This document shows, in pieces, positions 12,201-23,511 of a stretch of 64,000 nt of DNA (positions within the stretch are counted from its first letter, which is position 1; every line of letters starts with the position of its first letter). Under the pieces are notes generated by a model that saw nothing but the letters and a program-made list of their open reading frames with translations, did not search any database and was not told the origin of the DNA. The DNA is from Hysterangium stoloniferum (taxonomy: Eukaryota > Basidiomycota > Agaricomycetes > Hysterangiales > Hysterangiaceae). The stretch covers positions 248,001-312,000 of the forward strand of contig WHVD01000087.1 of NCBI GenBank assembly GCA_015178975.1. The letters are read 5' to 3'. Position numbers and translations under genes: made by a program.

Positions 12201-12438
12201 GGCCGCTCGCTTTCCTGGATGTCACTCCTCAAAAAGCCAATTTAGTGCAGGTGTGAGTTCTTTTTGCATGCCTCTCAGAATTTTTTTTTTTTTTTGAGAG
12301 ACCGACTTGGGCAATTAAATACACACTCGGTTAGTGGAAAGGTTGTTGTGCTTGCAATAAATTGACACAATGTCAATTTCAATGTCTAATAAGTATCAAG
12401 TTGATATCAAATATATAAATGATACCAAATTGGATCCT
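8890..12438. repeat. P450-bearing duplicated segment, copy 1
   Basis: This segment aligns along most of its length with 35190-38799 and, for its first 2.6 kb, with 41620-44284. It carries the P450 gene, its 5' flank and a stretch to 12438, where similarity to copy 2 stops abruptly after a shared run ending in ggatcctgg. Copy 1 is the most diverged of the three; copies 2 and 3 share many variants against it, for example in the exon encoding the AGSDT motif and in the left flank. CpG content is normal. Confidence 0.85.
9288..11446 (-). CDS. Cytochrome P450 monooxygenase, copy 1 (possibly impaired)
   Basis: A membrane-anchored heme monooxygenase of the fungal type annotated as O-methylsterigmatocystin-oxidoreductase-like. 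I infer 12 exons with introns of about 45-60 nt. The start MRYITTNVLGLD is followed by a hydrophobic anchor (ILLLVLVLYSTVW), a basic stop-transfer RR and the hinge LPPGPPSKSVFGH. Further on are the C-helix region YGNWWRRHRR, the I-helix AAGSDT, the K-helix ExxR as KELYRWHP, the PERF region DKFIPERFL, and the heme-thiolate loop FGFGRRICPG with its Cys ligand. The last exon ends RLIYEKNI-stop. At the exon junction after RETR (about 10740-10755) this copy is one base shorter than copies 2 and 3. The CAG acceptor present in those copies is replaced by GAG/GAGAG, which does not restore frame. It may therefore be non-functional or differently spliced. The substrate is unknown. Confidence 0.88.
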
Positions 12439-13680
12439 GGTCAGATGATATTCCAATTCCCTATTATTATCACAGTGTGAACTTGATTCTACATTTGCTC
12501 ATAACAGTGCTGAGGCTCAAATTCTTGACCTTAGACCGTTCTCTGAACTTCATGGAAAATTCAAAGTCTTTCCAAGAACATTCCAATTTTTAAAAATGCC
12601 CTGGGAATTTCATATATCCTAAAGGTCAAAATTGGACTGTATGTATGCTTCGGTTGGAAAGTCACGGGGAATTCTTGGAATATAAAATCCTCTCCCACAA
12701 ATTTCTCGGGAGAACTTCGATTTTTTTTCAGAGGATCTTCCGATATTGAGATTTAAGCTTTAGTTTCTTTAGGGGACGAATTTGTGGCTGTGCGTCCTCG
12801 TGGGCTGCCTTCAAATGCTGCCAGACTTCTGATTCCGAAGTTTACTTTTGAGTAGGCTTCATATTTATTTTTGCCAGATGAGTCAATGTACTAAACTTCC
12901 ATAATATAAAGAAAAGAATTCAGATAATTTTCCACGAGGGTACTACGATCCACTGTACTGCTAATAACTTTCAGGAGCACGTTGGCAGCCCTACGGTTCA
13001 TTGGAAAGTTGTGTTAAATTGAACACAGCGAGAAATGGCACAACGAGGGCTGACTTATGTGAGCGGCCTTACCGAAGCTGGTCTAAGATAGCTTCACCAC
13101 TCTCTTCTCACTTAGTCTGCCCACTTCAACTACATTGTAAAATGCTTTCCGCTATAATTGAAGAATTCCTAATAATTCAATGTCAAACAATGAAGAAGGA
13201 TTGTCAATTGTAGGTCGAGGAACTCAATATATGCGGCATACTGTCGATCCTGGTAATGTGTCAGAGCAAGAACATACACTCTTTATGTGTTTATTAATCA
13301 TGATGCTCTGTTGCATTTGGAGCATATGGAATATGCTAGAAAAGGAAGAAATGAGAGAATAAGACAGCAAGGGAAATGCATAGTGGGGGGAGAAGCTAGT
13401 TTTAGGGTGGGAGAGATTTCTAAGATGGGGACCCTTACCTGTGCATACTCAACATGTTGAAATGGATTCTCCAATGTCAATGGGGTTCCTTATCACAGAA
13501 CAGGAAGCAGAACAAAATGCCATTGTGGGTCAAGATACATCCATTCCAGACCAAGTTTTCCTCCTTGTCAAATGCAGATGTTCTGGTGGATAGTGGAATA
13601 TGAGCATGATGGAAGTTGCCAATTGACTGCTCTGCAGTGTATTTACTAGCTTATACTCAGTGTACTTACTATTTCAATAC
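12439..13680. other. CpG-poor repeat debris without recognised coding
   Basis: After the duplicated segment ends, the sequence becomes AT-rich and almost free of CpG. A pyrimidine/poly-T run occurs at 12283-12295 just before it and another T run near 12720. Short ORFs (for example 13001-13362) show no recognisable domain. I read this as old transposon remains, by analogy with other CpG-poor blocks here that do contain recognisable element fragments. Confidence 0.4.
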
Positions 13681-14394
13681 ACTTGGTTAAGGTGTATTAT
13701 GAATTCAGTTCATAATACATTTATTTAAATATTTCTCAATTCTTCCTATATTTTCTTTGATATTTTTTGATTAAGATATTCTCCAAATATCTTATACTAT
13801 AGTTAGTTTGAAGTATCATGTATACTTGTGGGCACACTAGGTGCTAATACAAGAGACCTTTTACCCTGAAACCCTGACATGCAAAATAGTGCAAGTTGAG
13901 GTTTAGGGATCATCTCAGCTATTTCAGACAGCTTTAATGTGTGATCACTCCTTAGATTACTCACTGACCTCATACCTCAAGGGTTGAGGCTCAACTTTCT
14001 CCTCAAGTCTGTTCATGAACTTCAATCTCTTGTTGCATCACTCTACTCAATCCACTCATCAAATCCATCGGAAAAGAACTGTTCAACCACATAATTGAGT
14101 TGCTCACCATGCATGATGATACTTAGAAGAACCAAATCCATCCCTAAGGTAGATCATTGTTATATTTATGCCCAAACCTTAGAGCACTCTCTTCATGAGT
14201 TGGCACCTGACCTTGTTGGGATTGGAAAATACAATATCTAGTAACTACAGCACAATTTATAGGTAACTGTTATAAGTCCCAAGTTGGCATCCTTATGTGA
14301 ATCATGCCAAATAGAGAACAAATACACCTCATCATCAGATTTGACAAAATGCCTATAGTCACTGGATTATTGCTATGCATATGCTCATGCATTT

Positions 14395-15438
14395 TGTTAA
14401 GTTCCCGAACAAAGCTCCACGGATAGTCCCACGGAGGTTTCCAGTAACTATTCCGAACACACACTTGCTTCTGGGAATAGTCCCACGGAGTCCCCGGGCA
14501 ATAGGTCCTGGGAAAGTTCCGGGGATTATTAGTACAAGGAATGGTGATATCAGAATAATTACCAGAAAGTCTGGTGATACGACTGAGATGGACTTGGCTT
14601 CAGCTTATAGGCTGTGCCCTCGTACACTCATTTGGGTGTCCATATTTCGAGCTGACAGAATGCATACAGGAAGATATAGATTCCGGAGTTCCCGTGGGAG
14701 TTCCGGGAATCGAGTGTGCAGACAGACAAGAGGACTAGAGACTGTTCAAGGATCAAACTTGTTCGGGGGAAAACTAGTTTGAGATTGAAACTGGATTTTA
14801 AGTACATGAATATAGAAGACTTATATAGACTGTGAAATGTAATAATACCAAATCCGGTATTAATGAGAGGCAGAACTATTAAACATAAAATGAAACAGGT
14901 AAATACTAAACTGGGAATTAGGGACAGAACGGAATGGGAGCGGAGAACGAATCATGACAGATCATTTAACCATAACTGGAGCGGGGCTCAGTTAGAGGGG
15001 TTCCGGAAGTCCGGTCGGAGTCCGGTGACTTGGTGCACAAGATAGTGTCAGGTATAGACAGGCTTGATGTGCAGGAGCTCTGGTGGAGTCCGGTGGGTTT
15101 TCCAATGACTGGTGTGTGAGATGCAGAGACAGATAACAGGAGCGGGGTTCTATGCTCTGTTAGAGGGGTTCCAGGAGTCCGGTCGGAGTCCGGTGACTGG
15201 TACATAAGACACAGAGTGTCGGGTGTATGTAAGGTGGAGTCTGGAGTCCAAGGACTGGTGTATGAGACATGGAGGCTTAGGTGCAGACAGGTGGATGCGT
15301 ACAGAGAGTCAGGCATAAACAAGTTGACATGCAGGCTCCCGTGGGAACTCCAGTTGTTACTATACAATATAGAGGGTTGGGAGCATGTAGGACAGGGTCC
15401 GGGGGCCTGGAGGCCGGCGGGTTTTCTGGTTCCTGACA
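14395..15438 (+). repeat. Solo LTR, 1044 bp, with 5-bp target duplication
   Basis: It starts TGTTAAG and ends GACA, flanked on both sides by CATTT (14390-14394 and 15439-15443), so it is a clean insertion later reduced to one LTR. It holds the shared LTR core at about 14589-14655. An internal duplication (about 14990-15042 and 15158-15210) repeats a GGTTCC...AGTCCGGTCGGAGTCC word. CpG is retained, so it is younger than the DNA around it. A CpG-depleted relative is the solo LTR at 55350-56190. Confidence 0.85.
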
Positions 15439-15801
15439 CATTTACCTTATGACCAACATGACTTGAAGCATGAGCACTTATCCAATTTGCTCCACAATAA
15501 ACATGAGCACTGGGCACAGATAATCCTTCAGCTTGGAGGTTCAGCACATGAGGCTTGGGGAAGAGTTCCAGAAATTCTTCAAAAGTTCATATAGCATATG
15601 TCTTTGAACTGGGAAGCACGGTGAGGGAGTAGGTGTAATATTCTTTCTCTTCACACTTCTTTTCTCTGGGACATTTAATGCATTTATTTGAATATTTCTC
15701 CTTAATTTTTCCTATATTTTCTTTGATATATTTTGATTAAGATATTCTCTAAATATCTTGTCCTATAGTTAGTTCAAAGTGTCATGTATAATTGTGGGGA
15801 C

Positions 15802-17272
15802 TGTTAAGAACAGAAAACTGACTAATGTCAGTTGGCCAACAGGGACCGATCGGAAGGACTTGACTTCAGCTTATGTGCTGTGTCCTCACAAGTTACTGTC
15901 AGGTGTCCTTAAATTTTGGGTGGGCAAAAACTAGTCCTATCAAATTCCTCACAGTGAATTACTGATCAGAACCAGAGGATAAGTTGAGTGTCAGAGGCTG
16001 GGGATGGGCGAGTGCACACAGAGGTGGGGAGTGGGATATTTAGAGTAAGACTTATAGAGATGTATGTGAGGTATTCTGAGTTGATATTCTGATTGCCTGT
16101 TACGACCATGTCGCAACCCTATTGGTCCCGAGGTTATCGCCATTTTATCAACATTTCAAGTCACCATCTCGGAAACCATTGGCCCCGAAGCTGACGAATG
16201 TTTTCGCGAAGATCAAACTCCGTTTACGCCCACGTCAAAGTAACTTGTATTGTCTGGTCAAACTTTGATACGTCCCCTTTATTATGTTGATCCGTTCAAT
16301 CTTATGTTTCACATATGTCTATCTATATTGGTAGTCCTTGAACTATTTCCTTTTATCGTAATCCCGCTCTCGGTTATCATCGGCCTCTGAACTAATCATA
16401 AACTTCCCGTTCCTAGTCAAGCTTATTGTTAATACCAGTTTCCGCCCTTCTCCCCATTAGTATTTTCTAGATGCCTGTTACTTGTATATGAACCCGCTGT
16501 AGTTGTAGTTACTAGGCAATCAGAATATCGACTCAGAATACCCTCATACGCCTGTAATAGTCTCATACTAAGAATCCCCCCATCCGCCTCCGCGTGCACT
16601 CGCCCACTCCCGGCCCCGACCCCTTGGCCCGACGCTCGACTTGTCCTTTGGTTCCGATCGGTATCACGCCGAAAGGAGCTCTTTAGGATTAGTCTTTGCC
16701 CGCCCAAAATCTAAGGACACCCTATGGATATTTGCGAGGGCGCAGCACATAAGCTGAAGCCAAGTCCTTCCGATCGGTCCCTGTCGGCCACTGACATTAG
16801 TCAGTTTTCAGTTCTTAACATTGCCCAGTAACTACAACTACAGCAGATTTATATTCAAGTTATTGGCATCTAGAAAATACTAATTAAGGGAAGAGTGGAG
16901 AACATTATTGACAATAAGCTTGACTAGGAACTGGAAGGTTACGATAAGTTTGGAGGCCATAGGTTAACCGAGAGCAGATTACGAGGAAAGGAAATAGTAC
17001 ATGGGTTACAAGTATGTATATACGGGCATATGTGAAACATAGAGTAGAATGGATCATCATAATAAAAAGGGACGTATCAAAGCATAACCAGATAGTATGA
17101 GCATAACTTGACAGGGGCGTAAACGGGGTTTGATCACCATGAAGGCATATGTCAGTGTTGGGTGACTGATGGTTTCCAATGAGATGACTTGATCGATAAC
17201 TTGAAACGTCAGTCAACAGTAATATCCTCGGGGACTGTTGGGTTGCAACACAGTTACGACATGGTTGCAACA
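15802..17272 (+). repeat. Solo LTR (about 742 bp) split by a nested LTR
   Basis: It begins TGTTAAGAAC and ends TTGCAACA. The two halves (15802-16097 and 16826-17272) add to about 743 bp, matching the uninterrupted family member at 62241-62984 (744 bp). The flanks GGGAC (15797-15801) and GGCAC (17273-17277) are a target duplication with one change. The shared core lies near 15851-15925. An inverted LTR of the same family sits inside. Confidence 0.85.
16098..16820 (-). repeat. Inverted solo LTR nested in a sister LTR
   Basis: Reads TGTTACGACC...GTTCTTAACA on the plus strand, the reverse complement of the surrounding family, 723 bp. The 5-bp duplication TTGCC lies at 16093-16097 and 16821-16825. 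CpG is much better preserved here than in the LTR it interrupts, fitting the later insertion. The shared core lies at about 16700-16775 on the minus strand. Confidence 0.88.
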
Positions 17273-17639
17273 GGCACACTAGGTGCTAATGTAAGAGACT
17301 TCTACTTCATAATCCCAATGTACCAATTAACAGTGCAAGTTGAAGTGTAGGGTTGTCTCAGCTGCTCAGGGCAGCTTCAACATGCTATATCATTCTAATG
17401 TGTCTTAGCTTCATACTATTGTATTTGAAGCTTGAAACCATTAACTCAAACTTGTCATCAAAAACTACCTCTCTTTGCAACTCCTTCTAATAGCTCTAGA
17501 TTGTTGATAAACTCTCCTCCATAAATGATATGTGATTTGCTAGGGGATCAAACTATTAAGGTCAATTCCCATTTATTTCCCTAATTAACAATATTGAGCT
17601 GATCTGTAACCTCTCCTGACTACATCCTAACCTTTCCCT

Positions 17640-18060
17640 CACCACACAAGTATTGTACTTAGACAGTCAATGCATTTTCTACTGTACTTTAAGAGTCAGT
17701 ATTCTTCATGCACTGAGTGGCAATTTACATACCATATTGTGGAGTGCAAAGTGACAATAAATTGTGTCACTGTCATCAACAGAGAGTATGTGGCTGCAAC
17801 CCATGTGTCCAAAGAAGCACTTTGGCTACACTTGCTGCTCAGCCAGGTGTTTGGACCCCACAATGTGCCCACATCTTTCAGTCAGTAATTGCACTCATGA
17901 AGGATCATCAGTATCACATTTGCACAACACATATTGACATACATTTCCACTTCATTCATTGGATCATCAAAAATGGTTCAATTTGCCTCATTTACTGCCC
18001 AACTGGCAATGGTCACTGATACCCTCACTAAGCCACCCTCTTCTACATACTAAAATCAAG
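17640..18060 (+). mobile_element. Copia RNase H-end fragment (fossil)
   Basis: Fossil piece of Ty1/Copia pol. The translated region around 17770-17860 contains EYVAATHVSKEALWLHLLL, the conserved RNase H segment of Copia elements, followed by a short C-terminal tail. CpG-depleted and broken. It meets an opposite-strand Copia fragment near 18080. Confidence 0.75.
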
Positions 18061-18079
18061 CACTTCACTTCTGAATTGG

Positions 18080-18650
18080 GACTATCTACAACTTGAGAGG
18101 GAGTGTTGGTGTAAAGACTCACCACCATTTAACCTAAATGCATGGCCAGAAACAGCTTGGCAATCCTCTGCCATCCTACCATTGGCATCAGCATACCCAA
18201 TAAGTTTCCTGTTATGATTGTGCTTTGTGCTTTCTGTATGTTAACCACAGGTCATTTGTGCCCTTTAAATGGTGGAAGATTTGCATCATGGCTTCCCAGT
18301 GGGCATGGCCAGGGGTGATTGACAATCACAAGACCACCTGCATGGCAAAAGCAATGTTGGGATCCATACCTGATGAAGCATACATCAGGGAACCAACAGC
18401 CTCATGATAAGGTATGTTACCCATTTTGGCACTTTCAAGTGTCATCATGGGGCATTGTGAGGATGACAAATACATATTATGGTCCATGGTCCAGTTGGTA
18501 TTCCCTTCCCCCTCCAAGACTTCAGCAATAACACTCTTGGGGAGGTTTATAGCCAATGGGACACCAGTGGTGATTTTTTATTTGGATGGCCAGTGCATGC
18601 TTATGTGTGAAGATCCATTCCCAGAAACTCCTCAGAGTATTTCCTAGTAT
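18080..18650 (-). mobile_element. Copia reverse-transcriptase-end fragment (fossil)
   Basis: Opposite-strand Copia pol piece. The RT C-terminal landmark HEAVGSLMYASSGMDPNIAF is readable at about 18350-18410, followed downstream by the ADA(D/N)G region of RNase H. It is broken in a few places and CpG-poor. Together with the plus-strand fragment at 17640 it marks two different insertions or an inversion. Confidence 0.75.
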
Positions 18651-18905
18651 CCTTCAACTCAGTTTCCAGTCAAATATTCTGCCCACAACTAGACACCTTA
18701 TCTTATGTTCCAGAACCCATCAGACTCTGCCCTTTCCCAGCTAACTTCTCCAAGTGTCCTTGGTCATTTCCTAACCCAGACTCTGGGACTCCTGGTGTTC
18801 CTATAGATGCTTCAGTAATCCATTTCTGGACAGTATTAGATATCCTGTGGATATTCTGACTTGATTCCTTTGTCCTGCATTGAGTAATTGGCTGGTTGAC
18901 AGTTG

Positions 18906-19382
18906 TTGTGAGGAATATGCTTTTACCACAGTTTCATTGTGGTAAAACACTCCTTTTATTTTATTTATATTTTACACATTCTATTCATATTTATCTATCT
19001 TTTATATTCTTCGAATATTCCATCATTTCATTAGTTCAAAGCATTGTGTATACTTGTGGGTGCACTCAGCACCAATTAGAACTCAGACACACTTTTACCC
19101 AAGCACCACCACTCGTAAGACATAAACTAGGTCTACTATGAGTGGTGATCAGGGTAACGTGTCAGCTACCATATAGGTAGCATTATCTGAACTACTGAAC
19201 ACTTCTGGCCTCGAACTATAACAGTTGAGGCCTCCACTCGAACTATCACACTCGTTGACTCCTTCGTCATCTCGTGCTCTTTCTCTCACTTTCTCTTATA
19301 TTGCACTGAATAGGTCAATATTCTTCCTTTCTACTCATTTCTTCGTATATAGAACAGTCAGAACTTCTGCCACTCTTCACAG
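18906..19382 (+). repeat. 5' LTR of the orphan-ORF element
   Basis: About 477 bp, TG...CA ended. It contains a short perfect hairpin, TTTTACCACA...TGTGGTAAAA, near its start (18918-18945). The matching 3' copy is at 23266-23511 plus 31021-31246. The right portion (gtcagctaccatataggtag...) is present twice in the window only because of this LTR pair. Confidence 0.8.
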
Positions 19383-19466
19383 TGGTGATCCGGGCTGGAC
19401 TGTACTTTCCCTACGAAGAAAATCTTTATATATTCAAATACGAAATTCTAACTACACAGCTGCGAG

Positions 19467-20786
19467 GTGTCAACATTCACGACTTCGCAAAACACTGTCT
19501 GGAACTTCTCGCATGCTGAGCGTTGTGAATCTGGTCAAATGGAAGGTAACTCAAACTTCGAGCAGTTGAGTCCCTTGGAAAGGCAAAATGCTCGCATCTT
19601 CATGAAGGATACCCTGGTCTTCCCGCCAAGACAAGTTATGCTCGAGCATCATGGCCAACTACTTTATTTGGAGCCTGTCAATGTGAAGTGGAGCTCCTAT
19701 TACGCTTCTCGAGTTTCGAGGGATAAGGTTGTCATTGCCACAAAGGATTACAAGACAAAGTACCCATCCATGCCTACGAGAATAGCCATCTGGCTGGGAA
19801 GGTACCATGGCATCATATCGGCACAGGACTTATTCACTTGGCCTGGAACTCTCAATGAGGTAACAAAGTTAATCCCAAGGTGGTCAAATGAAGTGATGCT
19901 TTTCCGAGAAAAGAGAATAGTGGGTATCAAGATGGAATTGTTCATTCTGCTCTCCGATTTACTTTGTGTGCATGATGATTTGCTACAGATTATGCATGTA
20001 TTGCTCGGAGGGGACCACATCGTGCCAAGGGTTGATACGGATTTCATATACATTCAAACATTGAAGGAATCCATATACAGTAAACCCTCGAATGTGTGCT
20101 TCGCCTACTTTACTCTCAGGTCGAGATTGATGCACAACCTGGAGAGATGTAACAAGATGATGGTAGAATTGCTCAATGGGTTTGATGAGCCAACACGAAC
20201 ACCCTCTGGTCCCTTTCACGAAGAATGTCCTGGAATCTATGCCAGATCAACCATCAAAAAAGGACAGTTGTCTTTCTCAAATGTGTCTGCAGAAAAGATC
20301 ACAGTCAAAGTCGTCTCCAGTTCCCCATCATCCTCAGGTCGAGATTCGCAGTGTCCTGACGAATCTCACCATCCATCACCTATCCATCCTATCCCATTTA
20401 TTCCACCAAGTGGACCCTCCAATAAGTCATCCAATAGCTCGAACGATTGGGACTGTGGTAAAGGGTTGGAAACTGGGGGGCAGAAATCAGACAATGGTTC
20501 TGATAATAGAAAAGGCTCGGAACAGGACTCACCAATGGTAAAGCTATCCCATCTCACAGAGCTTGACAAAAGTCTTCCCATGGAGACACCACTGGGAATT
20601 CATCGACATAAACCCCTAATCCCAGCATGGAGGTTGCTGATGAAGTTTCTGCAAATGGAAGATGACCACGGACACACCGCACTGGATACCCCTCGACAGA
20701 CCAAGCCGAGGACAGATACATTTCCATTCGACCCGGGACGCTCCCTCAAAATTTATGTCATATGGAGGACAATTGTGATGTTGTGA
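19467..20786 (+). CDS. Unrecognised 439-residue protein of an LTR-bounded element
   Basis: The ORF lies directly downstream of the 5' LTR at 18906-19382, where gag normally sits. I do not recognise the protein. Residues about 30-240 look like a folded, mainly helical domain with conserved-looking hydrophobic and aromatic positions (for example VKWSSYYASRVSRDKVV and LRSRLMHNLERCN). Residues about 275-360 are low-complexity, rich in Ser, Pro, His and Asn, and the tail is polar. There is no CCHC knuckle, protease, RT or integrase motif, and no signal peptide or membrane segment. It could be a diverged gag-like structural protein or a captured host gene. An alternative start is possible at the Met of MEGNSNFEQL (residue 25). 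The uninterrupted length argues for relatively recent selection or youth. Confidence 0.55.
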   Translation: MSTFTTSQNTVWNFSHAERCESGQMEGNSNFEQLSPLERQNARIFMKDTLVFPPRQVMLEHHGQLLYLEPVNVKWSSYYASRVSRDKVVIATKDYKTKYPSMPTRIAIWLGRYHGIISAQDLFTWPGTLNEVTKLIPRWSNEVMLFREKRIVGIKMELFILLSDLLCVHDDLLQIMHVLLGGDHIVPRVDTDFIYIQTLKESIYSKPSNVCFAYFTLRSRLMHNLERCNKMMVELLNGFDEPTRTPSGPFHEECPGIYARSTIKKGQLSFSNVSAEKITVKVVSSSPSSSGRDSQCPDESHHPSPIHPIPFIPPSGPSNKSSNSSNDWDCGKGLETGGQKSDNGSDNRKGSEQDSPMVKLSHLTELDKSLPMETPLGIHRHKPLIPAWRLLMKFLQMEDDHGHTALDTPRQTKPRTDTFPFDPGRSLKIYVIWRTIVML

Positions 20787-20789
20787 AAT

Positions 20790-23265
20790 TGTTCTGGAAC
20801 AACAATGTCGCAACAGGGGGGCAGTATAGGGGGAACATAGGCACTATTGGCTCGAGGCTGCATGGATGCGGGTCAAGGGTGTGCTGTGTGGGTTAGAGGG
20901 TGCACTGTGCAGGTGCATAGTGCATGCTAGGGTTCAAAGGGCGACTGGGCCAACGGAAACAGAGGGTACTGCAGGGCAAGGCGATGTAAGGGCGCAGATT
21001 TGGGCCACTGGGGAGATACCCTCCAAGTGACAAGCGATTGGGGCCGTGGGCCTACTTTCAAAGGACCATCCCATGGTGCTGTGTAGAGTCAGTGCTAGAA
21101 TATCTTACCCAGTCCCTCCAACAACAAGGAGATGGTGTGAGGTCGACAGTCGAGTACAAAACAGAGTAAAGGACTGACCTCCAAAACTTGTGGACACATG
21201 TGGACACATGGCCGTGTGTGAAGAGTAGTGGAAGTTCTAACTGTTCTATATACGAAGGATATCGACCGTTTAGGTACGACACTAAGATGTATTGACTGTC
21301 GAAGTCTAATACAGAATGAACGTGTATTGACTACTTAGTTCAATACGGTAGAGGGAAGTAGCTATCTAGAATAAGGTAGAGAGCTAAAATGAATAAGTAG
21401 AATCGACTGTCAAGTGCGATTCTGAACGACTACTTGAGAGTAAAGTAGAGTACTAGAGAGTCGAATAATAGAGTAGCGTGGATGTGGTCCACGCGAGTTG
21501 AGATAAGGATTGAGTTTCGACTGGTACAGTTCGAAACTCTGATAGAGTAGATAGCTAAAGCCTGTCTGTGACAGTCGAGACGATACACCAATCACAACTT
21601 ACAGGACACTAATGGGTGTCTGGGTAAGTCGTGGTTGCGGTGTAAAAAGTGTCTGAGTTCTAAACTACGGGCACTAGAATACATAAGTCTGGCGTGTGTG
21701 CGCCCACAAGAGTTGATGTACCGCATACATAGGTTGTCGAACTAATTATAGATATAATAAAAGAGAGAAAATAGAAATAATAAAGGAGATATAGTAAGAG
21801 CTCATCCGATTATATTTCCTGAGTGTATTTTGCCATACCTCTCACACCATGTCACCTCACAATGAAGCCTTCACACTGTCTTCTACTCTTAGCCTTCCCC
21901 TCTGCTGAAGCTTTGCACTGAAATAGTCAAAGCTTTGCCTTTCTGACCTTTGCAACTTATGGGTTTGGTGCACACTGTTCAACAAGGTCCTTCCTCAGGG
22001 TTAAAGCTTCGCACTGAAATAGTTGAAGCTTTGCCTTTCTGACCTTCGCAACTTATGGGTTCAGTGCACACTGTTCAACAAGTGTGGCTAATGGTTCAGT
22101 TCAGCTTGGGTTCAGCGTGTGACATTTTTCAACAAGGTATCCATGGGTTCAGGTTTGGGTTTGGAAGAAGAGAGTCTGTGACGATAAATTCACTATCCCA
22201 GAAATTCAGCAGATCTTCGATTTCACCTCCACCTGGTGCTCTTAGCATCTTCGATGCCTACAAAATATGCTCATTGCTTGCAGTCAAATTTGCGATTCAC
22301 GTCAATGTGCTTGTCACTCCCAGTCAAATTCACGAGCATCCTTCCCACACATGTTGACACACTCAGACTCTTTCCTCTCCACCCCTCCACTTTACCTTTG
22401 TCAGTGGTCGATGAGCTACAAAAAGGTTCAATAACTCGCAGGGCAACACTTAGATCAAATCCATCTGGACAGAACTATGCAACCCAACCTCAGTGCCGTA
22501 TTTGGGTCCATCATCACAATTGTACTGAACTCAGTTAATTTCGTGATTTTTTCTTTTTCCTTCAGACTCACCCACCTACTTGAAGCATTACTGGACACTT
22601 TCTAGACCTGCCATGGGCTAGACCTTTTGGGAACACAGACTGCAACCTAACTGTGCACGATAATGGTTAATTTGCGAGATTGTGGTGGAATCACAATATC
22701 GCAAAGTGGGGGGCAGTATAGGGGGTATAGGGTATACATCCTGGCATGCTGCTAGGTCCCATAGACTAGCAGCATGGAAAGATCCTAATCCCGAGTCTTA
22801 CACTATCTCGCCACAGCAAAGCATCATAAACCTCCTCCGGTACTCATTTAAGGAGGAGGAGATTCCGATGGACTCTAATGATAGCTTACCCTCCTAACCT
22901 CAAGATGCACTGCCCAATGAGTTACATGACAGTCTGTCCGCCTACAGGACATCTACTATGAGGAATGCCTCGTGTCCTGGAAGGAGACAATGTGGCAGTG
23001 TCTAGAAGGCTATCAAGTAGTCCATTTGCTGTTCGAGGACTGAAGGAGTGCTCAACTAGGTCCTGGAAGGAAAAGAATGGATCCATTTTTTTCCCCCTTT
23101 CCACATCAATATCTTCCCTCACCGCCCCTAAACTCACCAACCTCTCTTCAAATACTGGGGTCTTGGCACCTTGCATTTTGGGGGGCTCCACACAAGACAC
23201 CTGGGGGGCATCCCTGAAGCTTTCCAGAACTTCATATAGCACATCCCTTCGAACTGGGGGGCACT
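20790..23265. other. Non-coding interior with repeats and LTR-like sequence
   Basis: No convincing ORF. A purine-rich motif with GGGGGGCAGTATAGGGGG occurs at about 20812 and again at about 22709. These may be two polypurine tracts bracketing a further nested insertion. A duplication of about 77 bp (about 21906-21985 and 22006-22082, with CTTTGCCTTTCTGACC) is clear. 21060-21840 is an LTR-like AT-rich stretch with many TAGAGT/ACTGTC words, similar in style to 33960-34330. The two overlapping ORFs at 22922-23308 on opposite strands are not recognised. Confidence 0.4.
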
Positions 23266-23511
23266 GTGAGGAGTATGCTTTTACCACAGTTTCATTGTGG
23301 TAAAACACTCCTTTTATTTTATTTATATTTTACACATTCTATTCATATTTATCTATCTTTTATATTCTTCAAATATTCCATCATTTCATTAGTTCAAAGC
23401 ATTGTGTATACTTGTGGGTGCACTCAGCACCAATTAGAACTCAGACACACTTTTACCCAAGCACCACCACTCGTAAGACATAAACTAGGTCTACTACAAG
23501 TGGTGATCAGG
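23266..23511 (+). repeat. 3' LTR of the orphan-ORF element, left part
   Basis: 246 bp nearly identical to 18906-19151. It is preceded by a purine tract with GGGGGGCAC. The LTR is cut at 23511 by the chromovirus insertion; the TCAGG target word (23507-23511) is duplicated at 31016-31020, where the LTR resumes. Confidence 0.9.

Larger units (their letters stand above)
13680..17540 (+). mobile_element. Old Copia-like LTR element relic with nested solo LTRs
   Basis: Fossil. Two related stretches, about 13680-14100 and about 15620-17540 (the latter interrupted), share an AT-rich run and the word ggcacactaggtgctaat, and look like a pair of LTRs of one short element. The purine-rich tract before the second (about 15590-15620) resembles the one before the 3' LTR at 23266, so both elements probably belong to related families. 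The interior is short, shows no polymerase, and was hit by the solo LTR 14395-15438. The second LTR was hit by the LTR starting at 15802. CpG depletion marks it as old. Boundaries are approximate. Confidence 0.5.

Noticed and set aside
12030-12300. Possible tRNA or small RNA genes in the P450 flanks
   Set aside because: I found no cloverleaf or polymerase III box pair; the conserved stretch is conserved only because it lies in the duplicated segment.
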